Shown: piece by piece, positions 30,350-41,261 of the stretch
Numbering within the stretch: the first letter of the stretch is position 1
Layout of the letters: each line of letters opens with the position of its first letter
Assembly (NCBI GenBank): GCA_040285825.1
Contig: JAUPSS010000004.1
Location: forward strand, 6,083,658 to 6,147,657
Direction: 5' to 3'
Source of the DNA: Eukaryota sp. TZLM1-RC
Taxonomy: Eukaryota; Metamonada: BaSk clade
DNA: 64,000 nucleotides
Notes under the pieces: model-generated
Seen by the model: the letters and a program-made list of their open reading frames with translations, nothing else
Databases searched by the model: none
What the model was told of the DNA's origin: nothing
Program-made: the position numbers and the translations under genes

Positions 30350-33300
30350 ATGCCTCCAGAATCCGAATGGAGGCAGCTTGTAGGACAGTTTCAAGACCTA
30401 CTGTCCAAGCACAACACCCCAAAGGAACCTACATCCTCATTAACCCCTTCACATAGTCTTAAACCCAAACGACCAGTTCCTGCTACCACTCCGTTACTCT
30501 TCTCTGAACACTCACCTTACCTCTCCAAAACATCTACTTCAACTCATGAACCACGTTCATACTCATCAGAACGCCTAACAAAGTCTGCTCTCATCGAGAA
30601 AGAAGCCGAACTCGACCAACTTGTTGCACAGTTTCAGCAACATACATCGCCAAGCTCCCATTACCCCAATCCTGACTCAAATGAACCCCCAACCATAACT
30701 TCTCCTGCTTCTCAAACCTCCTCTCCTCTTCTCACTCTAGATCATCTTGCTTCCGACATACCTCCCGATCTAACCAACTGGAAGGAGGAGTACGATGCCC
30801 TTCAAGTTGAACATGATCAAGTGGTAGCTCGATTGGAGGAGGTATCATCCGTTGCAGAGGAACTAGAAAGCAAAGTGAACCATTACCAGCAAAATGAACA
30901 AGACCACCTTCAGACTGTCGCTCAACTAAAGACACAAGTAGGTGACCTCACTAGTGAATTAGACAGAATCAAGGGGGAGGTTGATGTCAAAGGTGTCGCT
31001 TTGAGTAGTGTAAACGAAGTTAAACATAGTTTGGAGCAAGAAATTCTACAATTACGGTCAAACAATGAGGATAATTTAAGCAAAAAGGATGCGGAAATCA
31101 ACCAACTTTTAGAACGTATTAATGGTTATGAAGCCTTACTACAAGAGGAAAAGGGGAATAATTTGCATCAGCAAGCTGAATTTGAGCGCAATATTGACTA
31201 TTTGAAAGAACAAATAGTAGCTCTCAAAGTTGAATTAAAATCTAAAAACAGAGAGTGCGATAAAGTCTCAAGATTACTTACATCTGAAGAGCAAAAATTA
31301 GTTCTAGCAAGAAGGGAGCTTGCTGATGTTAAGGAAACTTTAAGAAAGTCAAACGAAGTCTCTGGTCAAGATGCTGCTGAAAAACAAGCAGAAATTAATA
31401 GACTTGCGGGTGAACTTTCTCAGAGCAGGCAAGAAAATGTTGATACTAAGTTTACTTTTGAAAACCAAATTGCTGATTTAACTTCGCAATTGCAAGTTGA
31501 GCGGGCTTTGGTCGCCGAAGAACAGAATAAATGTGGCCTTTTGCGTCTTGAGATTGGCGATCTACAAGGAATTATTGATGAAAAAGATCAGGCATTGTCA
31601 GAGAAAGAGACTGAATATAAGAATAAGAGTGGAGTTTTTGATGGTGTAATTAATGCTTTAAAAGAAGAAATTTCCAAGTTTAAGCAGCGGGAATCTGAAT
31701 TGGTTGCCCAAAATGAGGAATTAAATAATGAAATTGCTACCATTAAATCGGAACTTAATAGCGTCAAACTCACAAGTTCCTCCAGAGAAGCTGTTCTATT
31801 AAAGGAAAAAAGCGATTTGGAAATGATTTTTTCTCAAAAAAACACAGAAATCGCAGATTTAACGTCTTTAATTGAATCTTTAAAATCAAATCATCAACAA
31901 GAATTAAATAGCTTGAATGAATCAATTACACCTATTAAAGAAGAAAATATTGCCCTCGAAAGCCGCATATCTGAGTTATCCAAGGAGAATGTTGCTAAAA
32001 GCCAAACTTTAGCCACAGCCAAGGCGACTCTATCTGCTAGAGTTTTTGAATTAGAACAGTCGAATAATGAATTAATTTACCAAGTCAAGCAAAAAGATAC
32101 GGATTTGAGCGAATTAACTTCACGATTTACTGATACCATGGAACATTTAGAAGAAGTAGAGCTGAATTCAGAGTCTTTAGCGGTGGAAAAGAATAGATTG
32201 GAGAGCGATCTTGCTCGGGTTGAAGAACAATTATCCCAATTATACGCTGATTTTGATAAATTTGAAGCTGAAAAAACAAGTGAAAACTCTGAGTTGTCGA
32301 ACCAAGTAGAGAAATTAAAATCTGAGTTGGAAGCTTTAAATAATTCATTTGGAATTGCTGAGGCAAGTGCTGAATCACTGTCGGAGCAGTTGTCAAATGT
32401 AACCAGAGAATATCATGAGGAAATGAAAGCTAAAAATTTAAAAATTAAGGATTTGACTGATATGAGTGATGAGCTCAGAAGGGAAAAAGTCGATTTATCG
32501 ACTGCGTTGGAGGAAAAGTGTCAAGAATTGGATGCAGAAAGGAATGAAAAGGAAGAACAAATTAATTCTTTGCAATTGGAGGTGGAGCAAAAGCAATCAA
32601 ACTTGGAAACCGTTTCTGATCAACTTTCACATGAAATTTCTGAATTAAAGGCTGTAATTGAGGAAAAAGATCTTGATTTGTCTGAATTGACCTCAAGCTT
32701 GTCAATGAATGAAAATTTGGTCGATGAGCTCAAGATGCAGATTTCCACGCTTCAAGCACAATTAAAATCCAAGTCTGAATCTTTTGAAGAAGAAGTCGCT
32801 GCCAAAGCTTTTGAAGTTCAACATTTGAAGGGAATTGTTTCAGAATTGAGAGAGTCTAGTCACGAGATTTCAAAGGACAAGGACCATTTAAGAACCGAAT
32901 TATGCTCTAAGTTAGACGATGCCAATACTGAAATTTCTTTATTAAAACACAAGATTGATGTTTTTTCATCAGAAAAAGAAGATTTGGAATTGGAATTGCA
33001 ACGATTAATGGAGGAAAATCAAAACAACCAATACCAAAACACTCTTGAAATTGCTGCCATTACCGATGAAAAGCTTAATTTGATCGCTGAATTGGATGAT
33101 TGCAAACATAAATTACAGGAAATTCTTGACTCAAATACCTCAAAATTGACCAATTGTCAATCCATAAATGAAGAATTAAGCCAAGCTGTGGAATATTACA
33201 AACAAGAAGTTTTTAATTCTCAATCAGTGGAAAGTGAATTAAGTGCTAGAGTTTCACAACTAGAACAACAACTTGATGACGTGATGCGGCGTCACCAGGA

Positions 33301-35536
33301 TGAAATCAATCAAATCAAGGATCAAAACTTAATCAGAGTCAATAATCTTTCTGATACACTTTCCCAAATCACCAGTGAACGAGACTGTTTGGTTACCAAA
33401 TTGTCTGCCTCACAAGAGCAAATTTCCCATCTGGAGCTTGACTTATCCTCAATACGCAACTCCTACACTGAATGTCTGTCTTACCTCTCCTCAGTTCTTC
33501 CTCTCGCTAGGAATAACTTGGAAGCAATAGAAGCAGCTGGAGTTATTAATATCGAATCCCAGTTAGAAGATTGCTTCAATTCTGTGTATAATTGGGTAAC
33601 TGAATCAATGGATCTTCTAGCAGAAGAGGCTTCTGGCTTGTTGGACACCTCGGTGCAGATTAGAAGGGATCGTCAAGAGCTCATTGAGACACGTGAAAAG
33701 TGTAATGCGGAAATTTCGTCATTGAATTGTAAAATCTTGGGCTTGAAATCTGAAATTGAGCAATATGAAAGAAAAACAAAGAGTTTACAATTGAAAAATT
33801 CCACACTATCAGAAAAAATTGAATTAATTCAAATTAATATCAACGAAGACAAGGAGTTGATGAATAGCACCATGAATTCTCAGATTAAATCGCTTTCTGA
33901 TGAAGTTTCGTTATTAAAGAGGCAAAAGGATGGATTGGTCAAACAAGTTGAAATTTTAAAGTCTCAGAAAGAAGAGATCAATCATGATAAAGAACAGCTC
34001 ATGACACGTGTTGAAGAGCAACAAGCACAAGTATTGGATTTAGAGAGTCGTCATCAGGATGAAATAACCACAAAAGAACTTGAAGTCAGTGAGCTTAATG
34101 ACAAAATTGCCCTTTTAGAAGAAGAAAAACAAAGCATTGAGTATCAAAGTCAACAAAAGATTGGACAGTTAAACTCTAAAATTTTAGAATTGCGTCAAGA
34201 GGTCGAATCAGGAAGGAGTTTCTCGGAAAGTCAAGCAAATTCTTTTAAAGAGTCTATTGAAACTTATAAGAAAAGAATTGATGATTTGGTTGGTGAGGTG
34301 ACTGAAAGCCAACAATTGATTAAGCAACTCAGGGATGATAATAATCAATCAAATAAACAGTTTAAAACTGAAATCAATCAGAAAAATGAAGAAATTCGCG
34401 GACTTTTGCATAAACTTGATTGTTCGGATCAATCAATCCGGCAGTTGGAAATGAGACTTTTAGAATCTGATTCCAATTCTGATACACTTTCTTCTCTTTC
34501 TGGACAGTATGCTAATCTCAATGAAAGATTTGCTGCATCAACCAAGCAAATTTCTCAATTGGAATCTGAGTGTCAATCGTATCGGAATAGAATCGATGAA
34601 CTTGAAAGGATAAATGAGGAATTGACCTCTAATTTGTGCACAATCCCAGTAGAATCTGCGGCGTCTAGTACTACTGAAATTTTGAAGGCTGAGTTGTCCG
34701 ACACCCGCCAATCTTTGGAAAGAGCACGTGATGAGATCAAGGTCTTGAAAAATCAGAAAAATGAACTTTATGATCAAAATTTGAGTCTCAACCAAAGTAT
34801 TTCTAAACTTCAAACCAGAGATTCTGCTATGTGCTTTAATTTGGAAAGTGAAGTGGAAGAGTTGAGGTCTGAGTTGAATCATTTGAACCAAGAAAAAACC
34901 AATTTACTTGAGAAAAGTCAATCCTTGGAACAAACTATGCGTGTAAAAGAATTTGAAATTGAAAAATTGAATAATATTGTTGATGAAAAGGATTCGGAGT
35001 TATTATCAACTGTAGAGAGGTGTGAATATTTGGAACAATCTCATTCACAATTTGTCAATGACACTAATTGTCAGGTTAATCAATTAGAGGAGAGTCATGC
35101 TTTTCTAACCGAGTCATTGGAAACTGACCGGTCAATTTTGATTGATGATTTAAATCGTCAGATTTCCGAACTTCAAGATATTCAACGATTATTAGTTGAT
35201 GAACTGAAAGAAGTCAAGTCAAAATATTCTGAAAAAGATTTGAAAATTGAGGAATTAAATGGAACTATTGTTGCTTTGGAATCTAAGTTAAATGAATTTT
35301 CTCTTGTTTCTGCTGAAAATAACGTTTCAGGAAAAGCAGAAAATCAACATTCCATTTCCACTAATATGGAGACTTTCATCCAGAATCTCCACAAAATCCT
35401 TACCCAAACTAGGGATTTGGTGGGGTCGTTTGTGAGATCGTCTTCTTTTGAAATTATTGATATTAATCCTCAGTTGGAAACATTCTTGAAAGAACTTGAA
35501 AATATTATGACTGACTTGGATCAGATTAGAAATTAA
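30350..35536 (+). CDS. giant coiled-coil protein, golgin/EEA1-like, 1728 aa
   Basis: After about 125 Ser/Pro/Thr-rich residues, which include two related short motifs (RQLVGQFQDLLSKHN and DQLVAQFQQHTSP), the protein is almost continuous heptad-repeat coiled coil from about residue 145 to 1650. It is rich in Glu, Lys, Leu, Ser and Gln, with a short globular break near residues 1045-1100. It ends in a helical segment (MTDLDQIRN). No zinc finger, GRIP, motor or membrane domain was seen. The layout fits a tether such as a golgin or a cytoskeletal/basal-body protein, but low-complexity coiled coils cannot be assigned by sequence alone. The ATG at 30350 is the first in frame; there is no intron. 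Confidence 0.9.
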   Translation: MPPESEWRQLVGQFQDLLSKHNTPKEPTSSLTPSHSLKPKRPVPATTPLLFSEHSPYLSKTSTSTHEPRSYSSERLTKSALIEKEAELDQLVAQFQQHTSPSSHYPNPDSNEPPTITSPASQTSSPLLTLDHLASDIPPDLTNWKEEYDALQVEHDQVVARLEEVSSVAEELESKVNHYQQNEQDHLQTVAQLKTQVGDLTSELDRIKGEVDVKGVALSSVNEVKHSLEQEILQLRSNNEDNLSKKDAEINQLLERINGYEALLQEEKGNNLHQQAEFERNIDYLKEQIVALKVELKSKNRECDKVSRLLTSEEQKLVLARRELADVKETLRKSNEVSGQDAAEKQAEINRLAGELSQSRQENVDTKFTFENQIADLTSQLQVERALVAEEQNKCGLLRLEIGDLQGIIDEKDQALSEKETEYKNKSGVFDGVINALKEEISKFKQRESELVAQNEELNNEIATIKSELNSVKLTSSSREAVLLKEKSDLEMIFSQKNTEIADLTSLIESLKSNHQQELNSLNESITPIKEENIALESRISELSKENVAKSQTLATAKATLSARVFELEQSNNELIYQVKQKDTDLSELTSRFTDTMEHLEEVELNSESLAVEKNRLESDLARVEEQLSQLYADFDKFEAEKTSENSELSNQVEKLKSELEALNNSFGIAEASAESLSEQLSNVTREYHEEMKAKNLKIKDLTDMSDELRREKVDLSTALEEKCQELDAERNEKEEQINSLQLEVEQKQSNLETVSDQLSHEISELKAVIEEKDLDLSELTSSLSMNENLVDELKMQISTLQAQLKSKSESFEEEVAAKAFEVQHLKGIVSELRESSHEISKDKDHLRTELCSKLDDANTEISLLKHKIDVFSSEKEDLELELQRLMEENQNNQYQNTLEIAAITDEKLNLIAELDDCKHKLQEILDSNTSKLTNCQSINEELSQAVEYYKQEVFNSQSVESELSARVSQLEQQLDDVMRRHQDEINQIKDQNLIRVNNLSDTLSQITSERDCLVTKLSASQEQISHLELDLSSIRNSYTECLSYLSSVLPLARNNLEAIEAAGVINIESQLEDCFNSVYNWVTESMDLLAEEASGLLDTSVQIRRDRQELIETREKCNAEISSLNCKILGLKSEIEQYERKTKSLQLKNSTLSEKIELIQININEDKELMNSTMNSQIKSLSDEVSLLKRQKDGLVKQVEILKSQKEEINHDKEQLMTRVEEQQAQVLDLESRHQDEITTKELEVSELNDKIALLEEEKQSIEYQSQQKIGQLNSKILELRQEVESGRSFSESQANSFKESIETYKKRIDDLVGEVTESQQLIKQLRDDNNQSNKQFKTEINQKNEEIRGLLHKLDCSDQSIRQLEMRLLESDSNSDTLSSLSGQYANLNERFAASTKQISQLESECQSYRNRIDELERINEELTSNLCTIPVESAASSTTEILKAELSDTRQSLERARDEIKVLKNQKNELYDQNLSLNQSISKLQTRDSAMCFNLESEVEELRSELNHLNQEKTNLLEKSQSLEQTMRVKEFEIEKLNNIVDEKDSELLSTVERCEYLEQSHSQFVNDTNCQVNQLEESHAFLTESLETDRSILIDDLNRQISELQDIQRLLVDELKEVKSKYSEKDLKIEELNGTIVALESKLNEFSLVSAENNVSGKAENQHSISTNMETFIQNLHKILTQTRDLVGSFVRSSSFEIIDINPQLETFLKELENIMTDLDQIRN

Positions 35537-35748
35537 TTAATATTTATAATGGATTTTGTATTTTTATAATGTATAAATAAATTTGATTTATTATTATTGT
35601 TTGATTTTAGTTTGAACAATCCTTTGAATAACTTTTTTGCCTTGATATGGAAAATAATTAAACTTAACTTTTCATGTCAATGAACTCAAAGTTTTCGATT
35701 AAACCAGTTTTATCATTTTTGGAAAAGGTTATGGGTAATTCCTTTGAA

Positions 35749-36620
35749 TTACCCTTTGCTTATTGAAGTAAGTTTATCTATTTGTTTTGAATCGATGCAA
35801 CAATCCGTGATTGAATGGTTCAACCAATTTTTTTGTATATGATAAAACTCACAAAATGCAAATATATTCAAATGGTATTTTACATACTGTTGGGTTGACA
35901 ATTTGGACAAAGGTTCATTGTATTTTTTGATTTGGAAACTTTCAGCATTTGAAAGAGGATTATGAATTTCAGAATTAGCAACCCTTTCATTTGAGACATT
36001 ACATGGATCAACAGACATTACATCCATCAAAATGAAGGTTCCATCATTTCCAGGTAATATGACATCACCTCAATTTTTCTTATGAAAATCATCTTCAGCA
36101 TCAAACAGACTTGACAACGGAGGTTCCAGAACAGATTCAATTCTATGAGACGTACACATACAATTCAATTGGTCTCTCACAACATCGTGAACAATGCTTT
36201 TAAAAATTATAAAATGTTTGCAATTCAACAAATGATTAATTGTAATTTCTTGACAACAATTACACATTAAATTAAGAGGTAAATTATCAGGCCAGATAAA
36301 GGACCAAAGTCTCATCTTCAAAGTTCAAGCAGGTTGAGTTAGCAGAGTGCCATAATTTTTTGGAATTGATTGTTACTGAAGAAAGATTTGCAGAAGCGAA
36401 AATTTTTTTCTAAGCCAAGGCAAGTTTTTCATAAAAATCAAGCTTTCAAAATCTTACAATTTTGACTGAAGTTTTTTGCAGCAAAACTGTATATAAAAAA
36501 GTGGTTGGATAGGAATTTCTTGAACTAATTGGGGAAAACATTTGCTCCATATTTGGGGCGGCAATCGTTCAAGTTCAGAAGATAACTCAAGGAGGTATTT
36601 GGATCTACCAAATCAGGGAA
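35749..36620 (-). mobile_element. degenerate non-LTR retroelement fragment (family 2 type)
   Basis: The minus strand gives MKMRLWSFIWPDNLPLNLMC, then NHLLNCKHFIIF and a broken HDVVRDQL block. These correspond to MRMRCFLWPCSLPNDFIC and the zinc knuckle of the 28203-29560 copy. A separate frame gives MDVMSVDPC and IKKYNEPLS (endonuclease core and K-Y block). At 36525-36600 PPQIWSKCFP matches SPNIWAKCFP. Stops and frameshifts are frequent. Its upstream end reaches to within 40 bp of the kelch gene start. Confidence 0.7.
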
Positions 36621-36657
36621 TCCAAGACACTTTTCCAAATATACAACATCCTTCATA

Positions 36658-39180
36658 ATGTCATCTGGACCGTGGAAACGCCAGGTGTCCACTGTGACAA
36701 GCCCCTCAGAACGCTTTGGACATGTTTCTATTCCCATCTCTGAGTATCTTCTTGTTTTTGGTGGAATCTCTCGCCGTTCATCATACCGCCAAGACACCTA
36801 CATCTTTGACACCACTGCTGGACAATGGTCGATGGTAGACAAACACTCATCCATTCCTGAACCACGTTATCGTTCTGCTGGTGCGTCTTGTGGCATGGTT
36901 GCCTTCATTTTCGGAGGTCTTTCATCTAAAATGCAAGAACTGAACGACATGTGGTCATTTGATCTCACCAAGCAAGTTTGGACTCCCATAACACCTACCA
37001 ACCGTGGTCCCTCTCCTCGCTATGGTCATAGCATGGTATCCCTTGGTTCCAAACTTTACGTATTTGGTGGTGTGAAACAACGCCGACCTACACACTTTTA
37101 CAACGATCTATGGGTTTTTGACACTGTTTCCCATGAATGGTCCCTTCTCTCCGGTGATAGCTCTTCTTCTTCTCTTCCAGAAGGCCGCTATGGGCACATC
37201 ATGGATTACGTACCGGCCATTGAGGCTTTCTTTTTGTTTGGTGGTACAGCAAAGGAAGGCAAACGACTGAACGATGGTTGGGTCTTTTCTCCTCTCTCTA
37301 ACTCTTTCCACAAGTACGCTTTTGCCACAAACTTTCCCGCTCCGCCCTCACTTACTCATTCCTCAGCAGCAACCATCTCCAACGATGCTCTCCTTGTTAT
37401 GGGAGGACAGAGCTCCCGTGGGCCCTGTATCTCTACATTTGTCCTTTTATTCCAGCCAAAATTACCAGTTATTAAGTGTGAATGTATCGATGGAGACTGG
37501 AACGACCACACCTTATTTCAAGCCCCCTGTGAGCGTTTCCTTCATACTTTGGATGTCACTATGCTTTGCAGAAGTAACGAAACCGAGGAAGAACCAAGGT
37601 TTCTGTGTCTGTTTGGTGGAACCCCCGATGGAACTACTGCTAATGATGAGCTTTGGATTATAGAATTGAACCCTTTTTGTCATCAGCTAGGATTAATTGA
37701 ACAGGTTCCTAATTCACCATTAGCAGATAGCCAAGAATTAGACTTTAGCGAAAATAACGTCGAAACTTCCCAAACCACACAGAATGAGCCTTCTTCTCCC
37801 CTAGCTGATGTTTTGGCGGGTTACTTTAGATCGCACTGTTCTATTAGAGATGTTGCTTTAGTTTTAGGTAGAGAAATAGACCACAAAGTTGATCAAAAAA
37901 TTGGAAGAATTGCTGAGGAACATAGCAAGAGAGAAGCCGAAGAAAGTGCCATTTTGGCTGTCATTAAGGAAGTGTCCGAAGAAGTCGAGATGGTCAAGAA
38001 AAGTCTTGATTTGACACGTAGCAGGCTCAATCATAATCAAGAAGAATTGGCACAGAGGGTTAAAAATGAAAAAAATTTGACTGTCAGAGTGGACTCTGTT
38101 GAAAGCTCTAGCACTGAGATTCATACTGAATTATACAAGCTTTTGTCCCAAATTCAAGATGGAATTAAAGAAAATGAATCTAAAAATGAACAATCACATC
38201 AAGAATTATTAAATAATTGTAAGGAACAAATTAATTCTTCCATTGAACACTTGGTTTCTTCAATTCAATCATTAGATACTTCTTTTTCTGATAGTTTGAA
38301 TCGGCGTGCGAAGTTGATGGAAGATGCTATTAAAAATGGAGATGAGGCCGCAAAGGAAGAAATCAAGGAAGTATTTGATAGAGTTTCGTTTTTGGAAAGT
38401 AAAGTCGATGAGGGTCTCGAGGGGGTTAAAAAGGAAACAGATGATGTGATGAAGGTCGCTGATGAGAGGTTGATTAAGGTTGATTGCGAGCTTTCCGGTT
38501 TAGGTAACAAAGTTAATGCTAATGCTGAAGCTATGGGATCACTTGAGTCTGAATTAAATGAAAGAATTGATCATTTGAGCGATGGAAATTCCAAAAATTC
38601 AACATTGATCAATGAAATGCAAAAAGAAATGGCCAAAATGAAAGAGGAATTTGAAAAACGTTTAGAAAATCAAGTTCAGGAAGTGAAAGATTCTCTAGAG
38701 GCCAAATTCACTGAAGAAAATAGAAGACTTTTGTCGCAAATTGATGAAAAGATTGAAGAAAATAACAGATTAAGAGTAGAATTGAGTGAATCAATTAACC
38801 AAGAATTAAGTCTAGTTAAGAAAACATTTGATTATACTGAATCTATAGAAGCTTTGTATAGTGAAATCAGTAAAATCAAAAATTCAATCACTGCGTTGAC
38901 TAACGACGACTCTTTCAATGAAGTGAACAAAATTTCGACTTCTAATCTGGTTGACAAAATCAGGTCTGTTCGAAATGAATTATTTACTGAATCTCAACAG
39001 TTACAGACGAGAGTTGAACAAGTTGAGCACGTTTTGGAGTCCATGAAGGGAGAATTCAAGAGTTCTGTTGGAAGCATTGGTTCTGTTGAGAGCGAATTGA
39101 GAGAATCAATTGAGAATATTGAGGATGATTTAACAAGAATTAAAGTTGGCGTTGTGTCTCTTGGTTTAGACTTAGAATAG
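36658..39180 (+). CDS. kelch-repeat / coiled-coil protein (Tea1-like architecture)
   Basis: In this 840-residue protein, residues 1 to about 360 contain kelch repeats. Blocks such as YLLVFGGISRRSSYRQDTYI, AFIFGGLS, KLYVFGGVKQRRPTHFYND and FLLFGGTAKEGKRLNDGWVF are followed by repeat-type WS and W positions, consistent with a six- or seven-bladed propeller for protein binding. From about residue 395 to the end the sequence is predicted coiled coil with few prolines. The kelch propeller plus C-terminal coiled coil resembles fungal Tea1 cell-end markers and similar protist proteins, often linked to microtubules or polarity; the role here is inferred from layout only. The ATG follows directly after a retroelement relic, so the promoter may lie inside it. 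Confidence 0.85.
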   Translation: MSSGPWKRQVSTVTSPSERFGHVSIPISEYLLVFGGISRRSSYRQDTYIFDTTAGQWSMVDKHSSIPEPRYRSAGASCGMVAFIFGGLSSKMQELNDMWSFDLTKQVWTPITPTNRGPSPRYGHSMVSLGSKLYVFGGVKQRRPTHFYNDLWVFDTVSHEWSLLSGDSSSSSLPEGRYGHIMDYVPAIEAFFLFGGTAKEGKRLNDGWVFSPLSNSFHKYAFATNFPAPPSLTHSSAATISNDALLVMGGQSSRGPCISTFVLLFQPKLPVIKCECIDGDWNDHTLFQAPCERFLHTLDVTMLCRSNETEEEPRFLCLFGGTPDGTTANDELWIIELNPFCHQLGLIEQVPNSPLADSQELDFSENNVETSQTTQNEPSSPLADVLAGYFRSHCSIRDVALVLGREIDHKVDQKIGRIAEEHSKREAEESAILAVIKEVSEEVEMVKKSLDLTRSRLNHNQEELAQRVKNEKNLTVRVDSVESSSTEIHTELYKLLSQIQDGIKENESKNEQSHQELLNNCKEQINSSIEHLVSSIQSLDTSFSDSLNRRAKLMEDAIKNGDEAAKEEIKEVFDRVSFLESKVDEGLEGVKKETDDVMKVADERLIKVDCELSGLGNKVNANAEAMGSLESELNERIDHLSDGNSKNSTLINEMQKEMAKMKEEFEKRLENQVQEVKDSLEAKFTEENRRLLSQIDEKIEENNRLRVELSESINQELSLVKKTFDYTESIEALYSEISKIKNSITALTNDDSFNEVNKISTSNLVDKIRSVRNELFTESQQLQTRVEQVEHVLESMKGEFKSSVGSIGSVESELRESIENIEDDLTRIKVGVVSLGLDLE

Positions 39181-39295
39181 TTGTAATAATAAATTGTTTT
39201 ATCAGATTGGTAACTAAAAAAGTACTTGTTTCTCTATCCATGCTATTACTCAATAAAAAACTTTCTATTAATCTAAACTTTACTCGAAGTTTTGG

Positions 39296-39408
39296 TTTGT
39301 TTTTTGTTGCCTTCTCGATTTTTGGCAACATTGGGCAGTTTGCCTTGAAGTTGTATAATGATTCATCAAGAGTTGGTGTGGAGAATTTTGTTTCTTATGT
39401 GTTTTAAT
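39296..39408 (+). mobile_element. short retroelement C-terminal relic
   Basis: The plus strand reads FVAFSIFGNIGQFALKLYND followed by SSRVGVENFVSYVF and a stop. It matches the C-terminus of the copy at 41788-42480 (FVPFAFSIFGNIGQ and SSRVCVENFVSYVL), with the intervening ~50 residues deleted. Confidence 0.65.
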
Positions 39409-39723
39409 TTGTTTTGTTTTGTTTCTTCGTAATAATATGCTCTAAACTTTCTTTTTCACTAACCTTGGTTGGTCTGTAATGGTGATGAAAATGAGAGTTT
39501 GGAATTGTATACATTTTCAACACACTAACCCAATAGACGCCACATTCACTATTTTCACAGTGCAGTAGTCCATGGCATGGGACTAGTTTAAGCTTATCCT
39601 TTATTACATTCATTAACAGATATTGTTTGAGTTCTTGAATTTTGTTTTCACGAGTTAGAATCAGAATCACAATTTGCATTTGAATCTTTAACATCACATT
39701 GAGCTTTCCCCTCTCCATTGTTA
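39404..39723 (-). pseudogene. Fanzor/TnpB-like nuclease relic, C-terminal zinc-finger part (split by hAT)
   Basis: The minus strand reads CHGLLHCENSECGVYW, a zinc-finger segment almost identical to that at 59735-59790 (CHGLLHCQNSECGVYW), where it is followed by ERDVNSTLNM. This copy lacks the RDVN residues through a small deletion. It continues upstream into the fragment at 41262-41480 once the hAT insertion is removed. It belongs to the region between the RuvC II and RuvC III motifs of TnpB/Fanzor proteins. It is clearly inactive. Confidence 0.65.
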
Positions 39724-39731
39724 ATATAACT

Positions 39732-41253
39732 CAGCAACCGAAAAATATTGATATTTTATTTATTGTATATTTTTTCTTTCGACAATAAATATATTGTTGA
39801 TGCAAATATTTTATTGTATTGGTGGAGTATTGTGGGATTCAACAATAAATACACAATACATAAGTTGGATTCAATTTGTTAAAAAAACCAGAAACAATGG
39901 AACAGATCAATCCTCACCATGACTCAATTATCTTTAGTGCCATTATTGGCTTTTCTTGACATGATCAATTCAACTGTCTTTTGATCCCAACAATGTTTGT
40001 TATAGTACAAAAACAGCTGCTTTTCCAAACTGTCTGAAGTCAAGTTCGGACGATCTGCTATTGTCATTTTAGCTCTACTAAACAACCTTTCTACGTCGTT
40101 ACTGGTCATGCAAAGACAGCCACCTTGTTACGTTTCTTTTGCGGGGTTTCAGTGAGGTACGTGTTCTTAAAACCATTGATCGTTTAACTGTACGAAGATG
40201 CTTGAAAACGGTGTCAATTTTTTTAAATCCTCTGTAACACCATGTTCCAGTGCTTTAACTTCAAGAGAAAATCGATGTGATGCACAGCCAATTAACGGCA
40301 GACCTAATCTGGATGCAAGACATCTGTTGGTCTCACAATTGTCACCCACTATAAACCACAAGTCATCAATGGAGCGCCCAAAATCAGACAAAATAGTTTC
40401 GATGACATGTAGATGATCCGCAGCACCCAAAAGTGTTTGACCACTGTAGGGGTTGTCTTCACCAAATTCAATATCTGTTTCAAAAGGAACAATACCAAGG
40501 AGAAGAGGAACTTTCATTTCAGGATACACCATAAAAATAACAACGAACTCTACTCCAGAGCTTCTTTCAAGCCATCCATCCAACACGAGTCCAAACTTGT
40601 CAGAAATTTGTGTTGAAACAGTCTTAGCAACCTCATTGTACAGAAGTCTAAAATACTTTCGGAGGGTAGGTTCTGAAATTGAGGAAAGAGAGATGTAGTG
40701 TTGAAGGGTCTGGTCGTTGACAAAAGAGAAAGGTCGTTGACCGTTGATGAGGAGTTCGAGCCATCCAAACATGTTTTCGACCTTTCCAACTGTTGGTTGG
40801 AAAAGGAAACGGTCGAGTGGCCCTTTAGCTCTAGTGGATGTGAGCGACTCATCAATAGGAGAATGATGAGCAAGGACATGAGAGGCAGCATTACGGTAAC
40901 CATGTTTGGAGGAGATCCATTGTATATGATCATCGCATTTGATACACTTGTAAGGAGTTCTTGCGGTACTATATTCGGGATGGTCTGTAGGTGGACTAAT
41001 ATCCTTGGAATCCAATTTTGTGAAGTAGAATAGGACAATCTGTTTGTCTGTAACCTTAGTCATACAGAAGAGAGATAATGAAATGGATGAAATGGTAAAC
41101 CTTCTAGTTCATCAGATATTGATATTTATTGCAATAATTGAGTTATTGTCCGGACTAACAATAAATATATTGTGTGTTTCAGCATAAACAATACAATAAC
41201 AATATGACAATATATTTTATTGCTAAAATACAATATATTTTTTCTGCTTGCTG
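39732..41253 (-). mobile_element. hAT transposon, internally deleted, 1522 bp
   Basis: The element is bounded by an exact 8-bp target duplication, ATATAACT (39724-39731 and 41254-41261). Its imperfect terminal inverted repeats start CAGCAACCGAAAAATATT on the left and CAGCAAGCAGAAAAAATATA on the right end complement. These features are diagnostic of the hAT superfamily. The transposase inside is interrupted and deleted, so the copy could move only if a complete element supplied transposase. Confidence 0.92.
39924..41063 (-). pseudogene. hAT transposase with BED finger, internally deleted
   Basis: The N-terminal frame (40167-41063) begins with a BED-type zinc finger ([12 protein letters not shown], then HVLAHH) and continues into the transposase core ([36 protein letters not shown]). 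Just past its stop another frame has RNVTRWLS, a typical hAT motif. Then 39924-40109 gives SNDVERLFSRAKM and QLFLYYNKHCW, the C-terminal dimerisation domain. The region between TRW and the dimerisation domain, usually a few hundred residues, is missing. The first catalytic Asp region (LDGW) is present; the downstream acidic residues are largely lost. Inactive. Confidence 0.85.
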
Positions 41254-41261
41254 ATATAACT

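Noticed and set aside
40198-41033. Plus-strand frames across the hAT element
   Set aside because: They are antisense to the BED/hAT transposase, whose conserved motifs read on the minus strand.
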